Positions 10,121 to 19,792 of a stretch of 64,000 nt of DNA are shown here, piece by piece; position 1 is the first letter of the stretch, and every line of letters begins with the position of its first letter. The translations under genes and the position numbers were made by a program. Source of the DNA: Syntrophobacterales bacterium. Lineage in GTDB: Bacteria > Desulfobacterota > Syntrophobacteria > Syntrophobacterales > Thermodesulforhabdaceae. The stretch covers positions 1 through 64,000 of the forward strand of contig JAOACS010000014.1 of assembly GCA_026417655.1 (NCBI GenBank), given 5' to 3'. The notes under the pieces are model-generated. The model worked only from the letters and a program-made list of their open reading frames with translations. It had not been told where the DNA came from and ran no database searches.

Positions 10121-10212
10121 CTTGCCAATAGCTAGAATATGTTTTATTATAAAGTCGCTTTAGGGTAGAAATATTTTTTACATTATCGCATATAAAGGGG
10201 GAGGAATTAGAG

Positions 10213-10482
10213 ATGCCGATTTATGAGTATGAATGTGCAAGTTGTGGTAAGATTATCGAAGCGGTCCAGAAATTTTCCGATGCTCCACTTACTCAATGCG
10301 CCTCCTGTGGTGGGGCTTTGAGAAAGCTTATCTCTCTCAGCACCTTTCACCTTAAGGGCACAGGGTGGTATGTAACGGACTATGCTCATAAATCCCAAGG
10401 TTATTCACCTTCTAAGTCGAAGGATTCATCGTCGGTAGCAAACGATACCTCGTCCTCTTCAAAGAATTCCTCCGAAGACTAA
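10213..10482 (+). CDS. FmdB-family zinc ribbon protein
   Basis: 89 residues. It starts MPIYEYECASCG and has a second CASCGG, the four-Cys zinc ribbon typical of FmdB proteins (Zn-ribbon_8). A Ser/Lys-rich, probably disordered tail follows from about residue 60. The ribosome site GGGGGAGG is well placed. Members are often called regulatory proteins, but the function is not established. The gene stands alone, 92 bases after the lipoprotein gene, and ends just before a bidirectional terminator. Confidence 0.88.
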   Translation: MPIYEYECASCGKIIEAVQKFSDAPLTQCASCGGALRKLISLSTFHLKGTGWYVTDYAHKSQGYSPSKSKDSSSVANDTSSSSKNSSED

Positions 10483-10494
10483 ACTTGTATAAAA

Positions 10495-10524
10495 AGGGGA
10501 GTAGATTTTTATAACTACTCCCCT
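10495..10524. terminator. Bidirectional terminator between fmdB-like and aldolase genes
   Basis: Ten-base perfect inverted repeat AGGGGAGTAG/CTACTCCCCT with a ten-base loop. On the minus strand it is followed by a TTTTT run, so it should end the aldolase transcript. On the plus strand it is followed by a weaker T-rich stretch. It lies between convergent genes. Confidence 0.85.
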
Positions 10525-10533
10525 AATTTTCAC

Positions 10534-11661
10534 CTATCCAAGAATTGACCAAACTTCCTCTGCTAGACCTATAGATCGGGTGGCTTCAAAGAGTTTAACG
10601 GCCTCTTCGTAAACTTGCCAGGTAATTCTTTCTTTATATTCCTGTCCTATAGCATTTAGCTTAGCAGCGAAAAATTTATTGGCCTTTTTAATGTTTCCGC
10701 CAATGTTTCCCGTCTCCTTTGCCCAGGCCCATATCTCTTCCCACAGCTCGTCTGGAATACCTCTATAGGGTCTCTTGATATAACCCTTTTCTTCAGTGGT
10801 TATGGCGTTGCCATTCTCGTTCATAGCGAAGCCGAAGGAGATATTTTGCCAAAAGGTGCCCACATTCCCTTTTCTGATACCATAATTGATAAAGGATGAG
10901 ATCTTTTCTAAAGAAGTTCCTGTAATCCCATGCTGGGCAATATCTACAGACCAGGGTTGAATCGCCTTCCAGATTTCGAGAGTAAGATCGAGCTGGATAC
11001 CCTCTTTTGCCGTGCCAAAATAGGTCCCGTGGATAGAACCATTATTTATGGCAAGAAGGTCAGGATGGATACCCCGTTTAACCAGCTCTCTTATGAACCA
11101 TTCAGCTTCATCGGGTTTAGTAAAACCTTCGGCACTTCCGCTCTTTGCTCCGATTTCTCCTAGCTCTACCTCCAAACAAAAACCTGCATCAACAACAGGC
11201 TTCGCAAGTTCTGCCGTGGCTTCCAGATTGAGTTCATTTTCCATATGGGAGGCATCAATAGCAAAGGATGTAAAACCTGCCTCCATTTCATCTTTTATAA
11301 GCTCCCTCACAGGATCTTTTTCCGATGGGTTCTTCACCGTAATATGATCTCCATGAATAGCAAAGGGAACCTCAGTATTTCCTAGTCTTTCATTTTCCCG
11401 AACAATAAACTCCACAAAAGATGCCGGAGTAAACTCGGTATAGCCAAGCTCAGATTTGGCGATTTCATACATAACCGGCGCTCTTGTAGCCATTGAGGCT
11501 CTTATAATACCCTCTACTGGAAGCCGGCATCGGATATTTGTTGCCATAATCATTGCACCATGTTTTCGCGCTGCTTGTATAAGAGCTTTACCATTTACCA
11601 AGGGAACAACACTAGAGGGAAAACGCTTCTTTACATTCTCAGGTCTGACGTCTTTTTTCAT
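10534..11661 (-). CDS. Divergent class II fructose-bisphosphate aldolase family protein
   Basis: 375 residues. The layout of class II (zinc) aldolases is recognisable: FAIHGDHIT in place of the usual HxDH, EVELGEIG, SIHGTYFG as the later His motif, and AQHGITGTSLEKISSFINYGIRKGNVGT as the LHGGSG/phosphate-binding stretch. The gene is longer than typical enzymes (about 280-350). Sugar-bisphosphate aldol cleavage is likely, but the changed metal motif leaves the substrate uncertain. The ribosome site AGGAGG lies eight bases before the ATG. It is transcribed away from the TonB receptor. Confidence 0.75.
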   Translation of the reverse strand: MKKDVRPENVKKRFPSSVVPLVNGKALIQAARKHGAMIMATNIRCRLPVEGIIRASMATRAPVMYEIAKSELGYTEFTPASFVEFIVRENERLGNTEVPFAIHGDHITVKNPSEKDPVRELIKDEMEAGFTSFAIDASHMENELNLEATAELAKPVVDAGFCLEVELGEIGAKSGSAEGFTKPDEAEWFIRELVKRGIHPDLLAINNGSIHGTYFGTAKEGIQLDLTLEIWKAIQPWSVDIAQHGITGTSLEKISSFINYGIRKGNVGTFWQNISFGFAMNENGNAITTEEKGYIKRPYRGIPDELWEEIWAWAKETGNIGGNIKKANKFFAAKLNAIGQEYKERITWQVYEEAVKLFEATRSIGLAEEVWSILG

Positions 11662-11995
11662 AATAACGGCCTCCTTTTTTGGGATATTAAAGCCACCCGT
11701 TACACCATGATAACCATCTCTCTTTCATCCTAAAGAGCAATCCCTACAGTGGCAAGAGATTTTAACATTATATGGGAAGTATGTTTCTACATCGAGGAGG
11801 ATTGGTTAAGATCTAACTTTACTCTTGACTCCTTTGATCACTCTATTTTAAAGTTTGCCTAATTACTGTAAGGTACTGAAGCCTTACCCTAGGCAAGAAG
11901 GCCTCACTTCCAAATCGAAAAAATCTGAAAAAAACCTAATTATCCCAGAAGGGATCAGCTCACAAAGGGTAAATTCCTGGAGGGAGGAGAGGGCT
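11662..11995. promoter_or_regulatory. Divergent intergenic region with structured leader
   Basis: 334 bases between the divergent aldolase and TonB receptor genes. Both promoters must lie here, but I see no clear -35/-10 pair. On the receptor side a nested hairpin is visible at 11857-11894: outer stem GCCTA/TAGGC and inner stem GTAAGG/CCTTAC. It might be part of an RNA leader. It lacks cobalamin, TPP or Moco riboswitch hallmarks. No small ORF with a convincing ribosome site was seen. Confidence 0.35.
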
Positions 11996-14227
11996 ATGAG
12001 GTATTTATTGGCTGTTTTGATATTCCTAGGCTTTCTATGGCCTGGATTTATTTGGGCTAGTGAACCGTCTCAACAAGATAAACAACTGGAAGAGATAATA
12101 GTAAAGGGTGTAAAGATTATCACTCCTACAAAACAGCCCGATGAAACCGTTTACACGGGATTAGAAGTTACCCAAAAGGGTTTGGAAATTCAGGGAGAGA
12201 AGGCGAAAACCAACGTTTATGAAGCTCTTAGCATTGTGCCTGGGGTGGTTTTTGAGGGGATAGATCCCTACAACCTAACATCGGAACAGATGAATGTAAG
12301 AATACGAGGCGTAAGAGGGTATCTTGGGGCCATGACCATAGAGGGTGTTCCAAATTACGGTGGAAATCCCATGGGGCCTCGAGCTTATGTCTACGATTTA
12401 GAAAATTTTGAAAGTATAGCAATTTACAAAGGTGCTGTGCCAGGAGATCTTGGATCTGGTGTAGGTAACAGGGCCGGTGCCATTGAGCTAAAACCAAAAT
12501 GGGCAAAGGCGGAATCGGGTATAGAGTTTTCCCAGTCCTTTGGAGCTTATGACTATACTCGATCCTTCATTAGAGGTGATTCTGGCTCTACGGGGCCTCT
12601 TGATACTCGTATGTCCTTTTCTTTTTCATACACCCAGGCGGATAAATGGAAGGGTCCAGGGGATATTGGACCTAGGTATAACTTCAATACAACTATTGTT
12701 CAGCCTCTTGGAGAAAGGTTAGAAATAGATTTTTTCGGCAACTGGAATGAGATCCAGCATGACAAATACCGTTATCTTACCTATGCTCAGGCTAGAAATC
12801 TTGAAACTTATCGAAGGCTTGATTTTAACGAGACTACCGCGGGTAAGCCCGTTGATGATCAAAATTATTATAAATATAATCGTGAATGGCACCGTAATCG
12901 AGACTTTATAGTGCCGATAAGAATTAAGCCCTATGAGGTCATTGATATCACTGTTAAACCCTATGTTATCGATGAAGATGCCAACATTAGAGACGGTGTC
13001 CCAGGAGGTCCCACTGGGGCCAGAATGCAGGAGAGAATTAGGAACATTAATAAGAAAGGGGTGGTTTCAGAGGCATCCTTTGAAAGCTCTTTGTTTAAAA
13101 TGGCGCTAGGTTACCATTTTGAGGCGGCCGAGATGGAGATAAGTTCGAGAAATTGGGGCATCACACCTCAGAATACCCTTGTTTACCAGGGTATAGGAAT
13201 AACAGGTTCGGCCGGGACGGCCTATATAAATAGTCCCTATGCAAAGATTGCGGGAACTATAGATAAGTTCGATTGGCAGGTGGGAGCAAAGTACTTCAGT
13301 TTTAAAGATTCGGACAGTGAAGGCTACGTAAGTGACCCTAAAGATCCATGGAGGTTAATTCGTGCTCCTGATTTCGATCGAGAGGGTCGAACCTATGACG
13401 TTTGGTTACCAACCTTAGGGTTATCCTACAAGATCACGGAATCCCTTGAGGTCTACACAAGTTATGGAAAAAACTTTATTCGCCCCTATGCATATGTACC
13501 CCTTGTAAACCTTTACAATAATAATCGCTCGAAATTTCAAAGTGCAGGTATAACTCTTAATGATCTTTTTAAAGGATACGACATAGAAGAGTCGAACAAT
13601 GTGGATGTTGGGCTTAGGTTACACGAGGGGTATTTTGAAATAAATCCAACCTTTTTCTACTCTAAACACGACAAACTTCTTACAACGATTTACGATCCAA
13701 GGGTTGGACTTAATTATCAACAGAATGTTGGAAAGGCTACAGGTTACGGGATAGAACTTGGGACGAGTGTCTATCTATCCGATTGGCTTACCATTTTTGC
13801 TAATCCGACCTATGTTCATCTTACCTACGATGAGGATATCGTTTACAGAGGGGCGGTCCTTTCTACCGAAGGAAAACAGGTAACGGACACCCCTCGGTGG
13901 ACGGTTGCCTCAGGAATTATCGCAAAGTGGAAGAATTTTGAGATAATCCCTAAGGTGCGCTACATAGGTAAACGGTATGGAGATGCCGAACACAAAGAGG
14001 AGGTTCCATCTTACGCTGTCTTTGATCTGAAAATAAGTTATACGAAAGAGAATCTCCCCTTTATCTCGCAGGTCAAGAACCTAGGTATGTCTTTGGAATT
14101 CGATAATATCTTCAATAAAAAATATATTTCTCTCATAAATGCTATGGACGACGCCCTAAGTGGCAGCACAACTTATGGAGTGGGGGCGCCCTTTACGGTA
14201 AAGGCTTCTATATCTTTGGCCTTTTGA
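11996..14227 (+). CDS. TonB-dependent outer-membrane receptor
   Basis: 743 residues from the chosen start. The ATG at 11996 follows GGAGGGAGGAGAGGG and opens a signal peptide ending near IWASEP; an upstream in-frame ATG at 11855 would place 47 unlikely residues before it. Next come a TonB-box-like stretch (LEEIIVKGVKI), a plug domain (about 70-190: YEALSIVPGVVFEG, RIRGVRGYLGAMTIEGVP, IYKGAVPGDLG) and a 22-strand-type barrel with a C-terminal aromatic strand ending in LAF. It imports a metal complex or another large ligand using TonB energy. A decayed FmdE-like gene follows directly. The ligand cannot be read from sequence. Confidence 0.9.
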   Translation: MRYLLAVLIFLGFLWPGFIWASEPSQQDKQLEEIIVKGVKIITPTKQPDETVYTGLEVTQKGLEIQGEKAKTNVYEALSIVPGVVFEGIDPYNLTSEQMNVRIRGVRGYLGAMTIEGVPNYGGNPMGPRAYVYDLENFESIAIYKGAVPGDLGSGVGNRAGAIELKPKWAKAESGIEFSQSFGAYDYTRSFIRGDSGSTGPLDTRMSFSFSYTQADKWKGPGDIGPRYNFNTTIVQPLGERLEIDFFGNWNEIQHDKYRYLTYAQARNLETYRRLDFNETTAGKPVDDQNYYKYNREWHRNRDFIVPIRIKPYEVIDITVKPYVIDEDANIRDGVPGGPTGARMQERIRNINKKGVVSEASFESSLFKMALGYHFEAAEMEISSRNWGITPQNTLVYQGIGITGSAGTAYINSPYAKIAGTIDKFDWQVGAKYFSFKDSDSEGYVSDPKDPWRLIRAPDFDREGRTYDVWLPTLGLSYKITESLEVYTSYGKNFIRPYAYVPLVNLYNNNRSKFQSAGITLNDLFKGYDIEESNNVDVGLRLHEGYFEINPTFFYSKHDKLLTTIYDPRVGLNYQQNVGKATGYGIELGTSVYLSDWLTIFANPTYVHLTYDEDIVYRGAVLSTEGKQVTDTPRWTVASGIIAKWKNFEIIPKVRYIGKRYGDAEHKEEVPSYAVFDLKISYTKENLPFISQVKNLGMSLEFDNIFNKKYISLINAMDDALSGSTTYGVGAPFTVKASISLAF

Positions 14228-14253
14228 AACTAAATAGGGGAGTTGGAATAACC

Positions 14254-14722
14254 ATGATGAAACTAAAAACTTGATTGTCTCTACTGTCTTGTTTGGAGTC
14301 TTCTACGGCCTTATGGAGAAGCCATCGGCGTAGGTCAGTTATATCACATCTTAGGTTATAAGGTCTCTTCTATTGCCCAGAAGGCCCGAGGTAAATCTTG
14401 TGGTATTATAATACTTACCAACGCGGGATACGCGGAGGTTAATGGGCAGTCAATTCTTGGAGTTGTTGATGGCATTACGAAATCGTTACCGGTAAGTTTA
14501 GGTTAAAAGAGCCTAGTCATTGTCCATAGCAACCTTCTTTCACCGCTTTGGTTTGCCTTCTACGACCCTTCATCTGGAAACTGGGCCTATCTTATAGGCG
14601 ATGCGGTTAAAGGGAGGGGTGACTTTTCCGACCTTCCAGCCTCCTTGCTAATTTTTTATCACAACGGCCCAGGGGGTTCAAAAGCCCCCAGAGCTCTATA
14701 TCTATGGTGTCGTGCGCGATAG
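14254..14722 (+). pseudogene. Decayed FmdE-like gene
   Basis: The stretch has a good ribosome site (GGGGAG) and ATG at 14254 but stops after six codons. A long homologous segment can be read in another frame from about 14312: LYHILGYKVSSIAQKARGK, LTNAGYAEVNGQSILGVVDG, then an in-frame TAA at 14504, then the same frame continues LVIVHSNLLSPLWFAFYDPS. This matches the FmdE family layout (LTNAGYAxVNG, PLWFAFYD). At least one frameshift and one nonsense codon are present. Together with the TonB receptor it may once have formed a metal-acquisition pair. Confidence 0.7.
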
Positions 14723-15676
14723 GATTGTTTTATCCCATAGGGTATTCATAGCTTGAGGAGACTTCCGATATTCACATTCATACTTTCTGCAAATTTGGCA
14801 ATAGGGTGCTTCGCATGGATCAAGATGCACTAAAACATCCACAGGTTGGGGAAAACTTTGTCTAAGAAGTTCTTCGATCTGTTTTGCTTCAAAATGTGCT
14901 TGCCAGAGATGAAAATTTCTCGGAAGTATAAGGTGAAGATCAATAAATATTCGGTTTCCGTGTCGTCTTGCTCTTAGCTGGTGTATATCTATCCAATATT
15001 CTCGACGATGGGTCTTTAGGACTTCGGTTATTTTCTCCAACACCTCCGGATCTGAAGTGTCCATAAGCCCTGCGAAGGCTTCCTTTACCAGGTTTATGCC
15101 AGAGCCGAGAATAAAGATTCCCATGGCGATAGCGGCAATTGAATCGGCAGCAGAGTAACCAGTAAGAATTACTATAGTAAGACCGATGATAACTGCAACA
15201 GTTGACAGAACATCGGAGAGAATATGATAGCCTTCAGCTCGCAGAGTTAGCGAGTGGGTTTTTTTACCGGTCCAGAATAGCCCTAGGGCAGCAATGAGTT
15301 GGGTAGTGGCACCGGTGGCTAAAAGAAGTGTGCCCCGGTCGAGTCTAGATAATTCAACAGGGTGGATTAATCTAGAAATTGATTCCCAGAATATTCCCCC
15401 AGCGGCGATAACAATTAGGGCACCTTCAAACCCTACGGCGAAGTATTCTATCTTCCCATGTCCATAAAGGTGATCGGTGTCTGGAGGTCTAGAGGAGATC
15501 CACAGGCTGATAGAGGCGAAAATACTTGCAAGGAGATTGACAATCCCTTCTAGAGCGTCTGATAGTATCGCGGCCGATTGGGTTGAAAAGTAGGCATAAA
15601 TTTTTATACCCAAAACGGTTATATGAACTGCGATTACCAGACTCATAACCCATCTTATAAGCTTGGGCTTTTCCAT
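14702..15676 (-). CDS. Cation diffusion facilitator (metal efflux)
   Basis: 324 residues. Membrane segments span about 10-200, with the metal site pattern SDALEG and HILSD (helices 2 and 5) and the loop DTDHLYGHGK typical of CDF transporters. A cytoplasmic ferredoxin-like domain follows (about 205-290: IHQLRARRHGNRIFIDLHL). The tail is Cys-rich (CEAPYCQICRKYEC, about 288-301), unusual for the family and possibly a metal sensor. It exports divalent metal (Zn, Fe, Co or Mn) by proton exchange. The 3' end overlaps the relic FmdE-like sequence. Confidence 0.9.
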   Translation of the reverse strand: MEKPKLIRWVMSLVIAVHITVLGIKIYAYFSTQSAAILSDALEGIVNLLASIFASISLWISSRPPDTDHLYGHGKIEYFAVGFEGALIVIAAGGIFWESISRLIHPVELSRLDRGTLLLATGATTQLIAALGLFWTGKKTHSLTLRAEGYHILSDVLSTVAVIIGLTIVILTGYSAADSIAAIAMGIFILGSGINLVKEAFAGLMDTSDPEVLEKITEVLKTHRREYWIDIHQLRARRHGNRIFIDLHLILPRNFHLWQAHFEAKQIEELLRQSFPQPVDVLVHLDPCEAPYCQICRKYECEYRKSPQAMNTLWDKTILSRTTP

Positions 15677-15821
15677 CGGGATCCATTACTCCATTGTCAT
15701 TTTAAGACGGTAGTTTGAGTCTAAAAATAGATTTGAATCTTCCTTCAACATAACCTATCTTAGCAAAGGTATAAGTAAAAGTCGAGACAAGATAATCTAT
15801 TAATTCCCGGACGTAATAACC

Positions 15822-16847
15822 ATGAAACAGGATCCCAAAATATTGTTGGTAGTCAATTGGAGAGAGGAGGGTGAGTGGAGTCTATATAAAAACTTAAAAA
15901 AGATCTTTAACAATATCGATATCGCACAACCTTCTAGATATACCCCTCTTCAGAAAGGTAAGCTCTGGAAACTCAATAAGTATCTATCGGAGTTTTACTT
16001 ACCTTTTAGGGCCTTTTTATTGAGTAAGAGGTATGACGTAATCTTTTCCTGGTCAATGAGGATGGGTATCATTTACGGGCTTCTTAATCGACTCTTCGGC
16101 AACTGTTCTACTAGGGCTAAGCATGTAATCTATGATTTTCATTTGAATCTCGGAAGAGATGATGTGCCCTACAGATTTAAACTTATGTTGACTAGGTTTG
16201 CTAGCCGGGGGATTGATTTCTTTTTAACGACCTCTAGAGATGAGGAACGGATATATTCGGAGATGTTTCGAATCCAAACTCAAAGAATAAGATTTTTTCC
16301 TATATTTGCTCCAATGCACTTTTCAAATTATTCTGAAGACCTAGGGGATTACATATTTTCCTATGGAAACAGCGACAGAGACTATGATACTTTGGTTGAA
16401 GCCGTAAGGGAACTACCCATAAGGGTAATAATTCTTTCTCAAAGTTACAGACCGACTGTCTCTTTACCAAGAAATGTTAGCCTTATTACTAAACCATGCC
16501 TAGGCACCGAGTTAATAAAAATGGTATTAGGGTCCAGAATGGTCGTTTTGCCTCTCATTGCTCATAATGTATCGGCAGGTCAGACAGCTCTACTTGAGAG
16601 TATGGCCCTTGGTCGCACCGTGATTGTTACCGAAAATTTTGCGACCAAAGAATATGGAATCCACGGTGAAAGCTTGTTCTTCTATGAGGCAAAAAATATT
16701 AAACAACTCAGGGAACTTATAGAAGGATTATTTGATGATTTGCAAACCCTTAGAAGGGTTGGTGAAGAAGCTAGAAGGGCGGCAGCCCAATTCCCCGAAA
16801 TATGTTTAAGGGTTTTCCAAGAGGTGTGTGAAAGGCTGGTCCTATAG
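15822..16847 (+). CDS. Putative glycosyltransferase (GT4-like)
   Basis: 341 residues with a two-lobe Rossmann layout. The N-terminal lobe has LLVVNWREEGEW. The C-terminal half has SYGNSDRDYDTLVEAV and then QTALLESMALGRTVIVTE, the EX7E-like donor-binding region of family GT4. No signal peptide or membrane segment is present. The ribosome site is weak. The gene converges on the peptidase gene with a three-base gap. The sugar and acceptor are unknown; an envelope polysaccharide role is inferred. Confidence 0.7.
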   Translation: MKQDPKILLVVNWREEGEWSLYKNLKKIFNNIDIAQPSRYTPLQKGKLWKLNKYLSEFYLPFRAFLLSKRYDVIFSWSMRMGIIYGLLNRLFGNCSTRAKHVIYDFHLNLGRDDVPYRFKLMLTRFASRGIDFFLTTSRDEERIYSEMFRIQTQRIRFFPIFAPMHFSNYSEDLGDYIFSYGNSDRDYDTLVEAVRELPIRVIILSQSYRPTVSLPRNVSLITKPCLGTELIKMVLGSRMVVLPLIAHNVSAGQTALLESMALGRTVIVTENFATKEYGIHGESLFFYEAKNIKQLRELIEGLFDDLQTLRRVGEEARRAAAQFPEICLRVFQEVCERLVL

Positions 16848-16850
16848 GTT

Positions 16851-17978
16851 TTACTTAATAACAATTGGAGGATAGGGAGGAAGTCGATTTAGTATTTCCA
16901 TGCCCTCTTCAGTCATTAAAACCATATTCTCCAACCTGATACCACCTTCTCCTGGGATATAGATTCCAGGCTCCACAGTAAAAACCATCCCAGGACCTAT
17001 GGTTATATTACTAGTTTTTCTTATACCGGGAAATTCATGTATCGCAAGCCCTACTCCGTGACCGAGCCCATGTCCAAAACATTCACCATAACCTTCCTGT
17101 TCAATGAGATCTCTAGCGGTTCGATCTAATTCTTCTCCTGTTATGCCAACCTTGATCGCGTTTATTGCTAACATCTGAGCCCTTGCTACGATATCATAAA
17201 TTCGCTCCCACCTTTCTGGTATATGCCTTAGAAAGATAGTTCTAGTTATGTCAGAGCAGTAGTGATTTAGCCTTGCACCCATGTCTATAATAATAGGTTC
17301 ACCTTCCTTTAGTTCCCTGTCTGTAGGATGGGCGTGAGGAAGAGCCGATCTGGAACCTCCAGCTACGATTGGTGGGAAAGCTACGGACTGGGCACCTAAT
17401 TCCTTTATACGTTTCTCAATAAACCATGCTACCTCCCTTTCTGTAACTCCTGGTTTGACAAAATCATAGACCTCTTCCATAACCTTCTCACTTAATCGAA
17501 GGGACTCCCTTATGAGAGAAAGTTCTGTAACATCCTTTATAGCTCTTATCTTTTCCAAAAAACCCTTGGTGGGAACGAGACTTGTGGGGAGCTTTTCTTT
17601 TCCAAGGGCTTCTTCAATGGCAAGGTAGTTTGATACTGAAAGAAACTCAGCCTCAATCCCTAACCGTCTCACCTTGTATTCTGAACATAACTCCGATATT
17701 ACTTTTTCCTTAGGGTTATGATGACTATATTGAAGGATCTTAAAGTCAGGGGCTTCAAGCATAGCAGACTCTGTATAGCGAAAATCCGTGATAACAGCCT
17801 GAAACTCCTTAGTAATAAAAAGCATCCCTGCTGATTCGTTAATCGCTATGTCTTCAGCGTAAAACCCACTAAGATAGAACCGATTTTCTGGGCAGGAGAT
17901 AAGCAGAGCATCTAAATCTTCAGTAACCATCTGTGATAGGGTCAAGAGAATCCTTTGCCTCCGATCTGACCTTTCCAT
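16851..17978 (-). CDS. M24 family metallopeptidase (Xaa-Pro dipeptidase/aminopeptidase P-like)
   Basis: 375 residues. A creatinase N-terminal domain (about 1-135) precedes the pita-bread catalytic domain. The metal ligands are visible: Asp in IIDMGARL, Asp in SDITRT, His in FGHGLGHGVGL, Glu in TVEPGIY and Glu in GIRLENM. It should hydrolyse the Xaa-Pro bond of peptides in the cytoplasm. An AGGAG ribosome site precedes the ATG. The gene is apparently single. Confidence 0.93.
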   Translation of the reverse strand: MERSDRRQRILLTLSQMVTEDLDALLISCPENRFYLSGFYAEDIAINESAGMLFITKEFQAVITDFRYTESAMLEAPDFKILQYSHHNPKEKVISELCSEYKVRRLGIEAEFLSVSNYLAIEEALGKEKLPTSLVPTKGFLEKIRAIKDVTELSLIRESLRLSEKVMEEVYDFVKPGVTEREVAWFIEKRIKELGAQSVAFPPIVAGGSRSALPHAHPTDRELKEGEPIIIDMGARLNHYCSDITRTIFLRHIPERWERIYDIVARAQMLAINAIKVGITGEELDRTARDLIEQEGYGECFGHGLGHGVGLAIHEFPGIRKTSNITIGPGMVFTVEPGIYIPGEGGIRLENMVLMTEEGMEILNRLPPYPPIVIK

Positions 17979-18091
17979 CTTCGCTCCTTTTTAGCTATTG
18001 CTATGAGAAAAAATATCTTTTTCTTCTTACCAGAGTAAAGTAGGATTTACAATGGTTGGGCTTAATAGAAAGGTAAAAGGAGTGCTATCCT

Positions 18092-19792
18092 ATGAGAGAC
18101 TACCAGGAAGATGGTCTAGATAGGGCCCTTACTACTGTTGATTTTCATCATCTTATGACTCTTCCAGCTAAGGCTCGTATGGAGGCGATCTTAGATCGTA
18201 TCGATGCAGCTCAGGTAGTTCAGGCTATGAATCCTCAGGATCTTTACCTTACCGTTAAAGAACTTGGACCTAGTGACTCTCTTCCACTCTTAAGTCTCGC
18301 TTCAACGTCCCAATGGATCCACTTGTTTGATATGGAGTGTTGGCAAAAGGATCAACTTATAGCATCTCAGGGGATAGAGTGGCTCGATCTTCTCGCAAGG
18401 GCTGGTTATGATCCCCTAGTTAAGTGGCTTCAGGAGGTCGATTTTTCCTTTTTCATATCTCTTATGAAAAAATGCCTAAGGGTTGCAGTTCGTCCTGACG
18501 AGGTGGATCTAACTGAGGCTCTGGATTACCTTCCCCCTAACACGATTGATGATCAGTATTTTTGGGAGTGTCGCTATCCGGGTTATGAGGATCTTGTTAA
18601 GTATCTTTTGAGTGTGATCTTTGAGATGAATTACACCTTTTACCGAGAGGTTATGGATTATATACTCTACACTCTTGATGCCGAAATGGAGGAGGAGGCC
18701 TACCGTTTCCGAAAAGGAAGACTAGAGGATCAAGCAGTTCCTGACTACTACGATGCGATTACCATTTATGTTCCTATGGAACCCACTGAACTTTCCTTTG
18801 AGAAGGAGGTGGTTATAAAGGAAGAGTTAGACCTTGAGGCTCCAAGCTTTGCCCTGGCTCTCATAAATTCCCGTGAGGATCTTTTGACGAAGGCGATCTC
18901 TGAGATAACCGATGCTCCTACTTTAGATTACATAAGGCTAGAACTTGCTCTAGTAGCGAACAAGGTGTTAATCTCCGATCAAATTCCCTTGGAGGATAGA
19001 GACAGGGTAGAGGAGGCAATGGAGAAGGTCTCAGCTACGGTGAATCTTGGCCTTCATATCGTATCCCGTAGCGTTTCTTCTATGGCAAGTATTGTGCTTC
19101 GTAAGGTCTTTGTAGAGCAGCTCTTTCGGGTTGGATATTCGGCCATAAGGAAGCTTCATTTGAGAGCTAAACGTCTTGTAAAGCATGGTTGGATTTCTCA
19201 ATGTCCGACGGGTATAGATATTCTCGAGGGTGTATGGTATGAGACCCTCGAACTCCTCTTACAACCTTTTCCAAAGCTTCTCAGGGAAAGACCGAAGATG
19301 GCACCTCTTCCCGATTTCTTCCGTACTCCCCAGGATATTCAAACCGTAAGAGAGCACCTCGATACTATACTTGCCATGGGATATTTAGTGGATATGCTAA
19401 GGGTTTCATGGGGTGACCTTGAGCGGAAACTATGGTCTGAAGGGATCTTTCAGGGACTACAGGACATAGGGATCCCGCAACTTCTTTTTACCGCTATAGC
19501 TCATATTCTAAGTGGTCATAGGATTCCGAGCTCCCTAGAACCCATTAGCCTTAAGGCATGGAAAGATCTTTTTCCTAAACTTCATCCCGACTCTATCAGT
19601 CGATGCGTTAACACCCTCCTCGATATTCGCTTTCCTTCAACTGCACCTACAAAAAAGAATATCAGGAGGGCTCTTGATCGCTACATTGGCCCACTCCTTG
19701 AGGAATATCGTCAGGAGATGCTTCCCTTTTTCTATCGCCAAGAGGTGCCCGATCCTCGTTTCAACAGGTTTATTCTGTTAAGTAACGACTAA
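18092..19792 (+). CDS. DUF6178 family protein
   Basis: 566 residues, soluble, largely helical, without signal peptide or known catalytic motif. The overall pattern (MNPQDLYLTVKELGPSDSL, then IEWLDLLARAGYD, FEMNYTFYREV and HGWISQCPTGIDILEG) fits DUF6178, a family I know mainly from Deltaproteobacteria. The function is unknown. AAAGGAG lies nine bases upstream of the ATG. Its last 15 bases overlap the end of the convergent LOG-like gene. Confidence 0.75.
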   Translation: MRDYQEDGLDRALTTVDFHHLMTLPAKARMEAILDRIDAAQVVQAMNPQDLYLTVKELGPSDSLPLLSLASTSQWIHLFDMECWQKDQLIASQGIEWLDLLARAGYDPLVKWLQEVDFSFFISLMKKCLRVAVRPDEVDLTEALDYLPPNTIDDQYFWECRYPGYEDLVKYLLSVIFEMNYTFYREVMDYILYTLDAEMEEEAYRFRKGRLEDQAVPDYYDAITIYVPMEPTELSFEKEVVIKEELDLEAPSFALALINSREDLLTKAISEITDAPTLDYIRLELALVANKVLISDQIPLEDRDRVEEAMEKVSATVNLGLHIVSRSVSSMASIVLRKVFVEQLFRVGYSAIRKLHLRAKRLVKHGWISQCPTGIDILEGVWYETLELLLQPFPKLLRERPKMAPLPDFFRTPQDIQTVREHLDTILAMGYLVDMLRVSWGDLERKLWSEGIFQGLQDIGIPQLLFTAIAHILSGHRIPSSLEPISLKAWKDLFPKLHPDSISRCVNTLLDIRFPSTAPTKKNIRRALDRYIGPLLEEYRQEMLPFFYRQEVPDPRFNRFILLSND

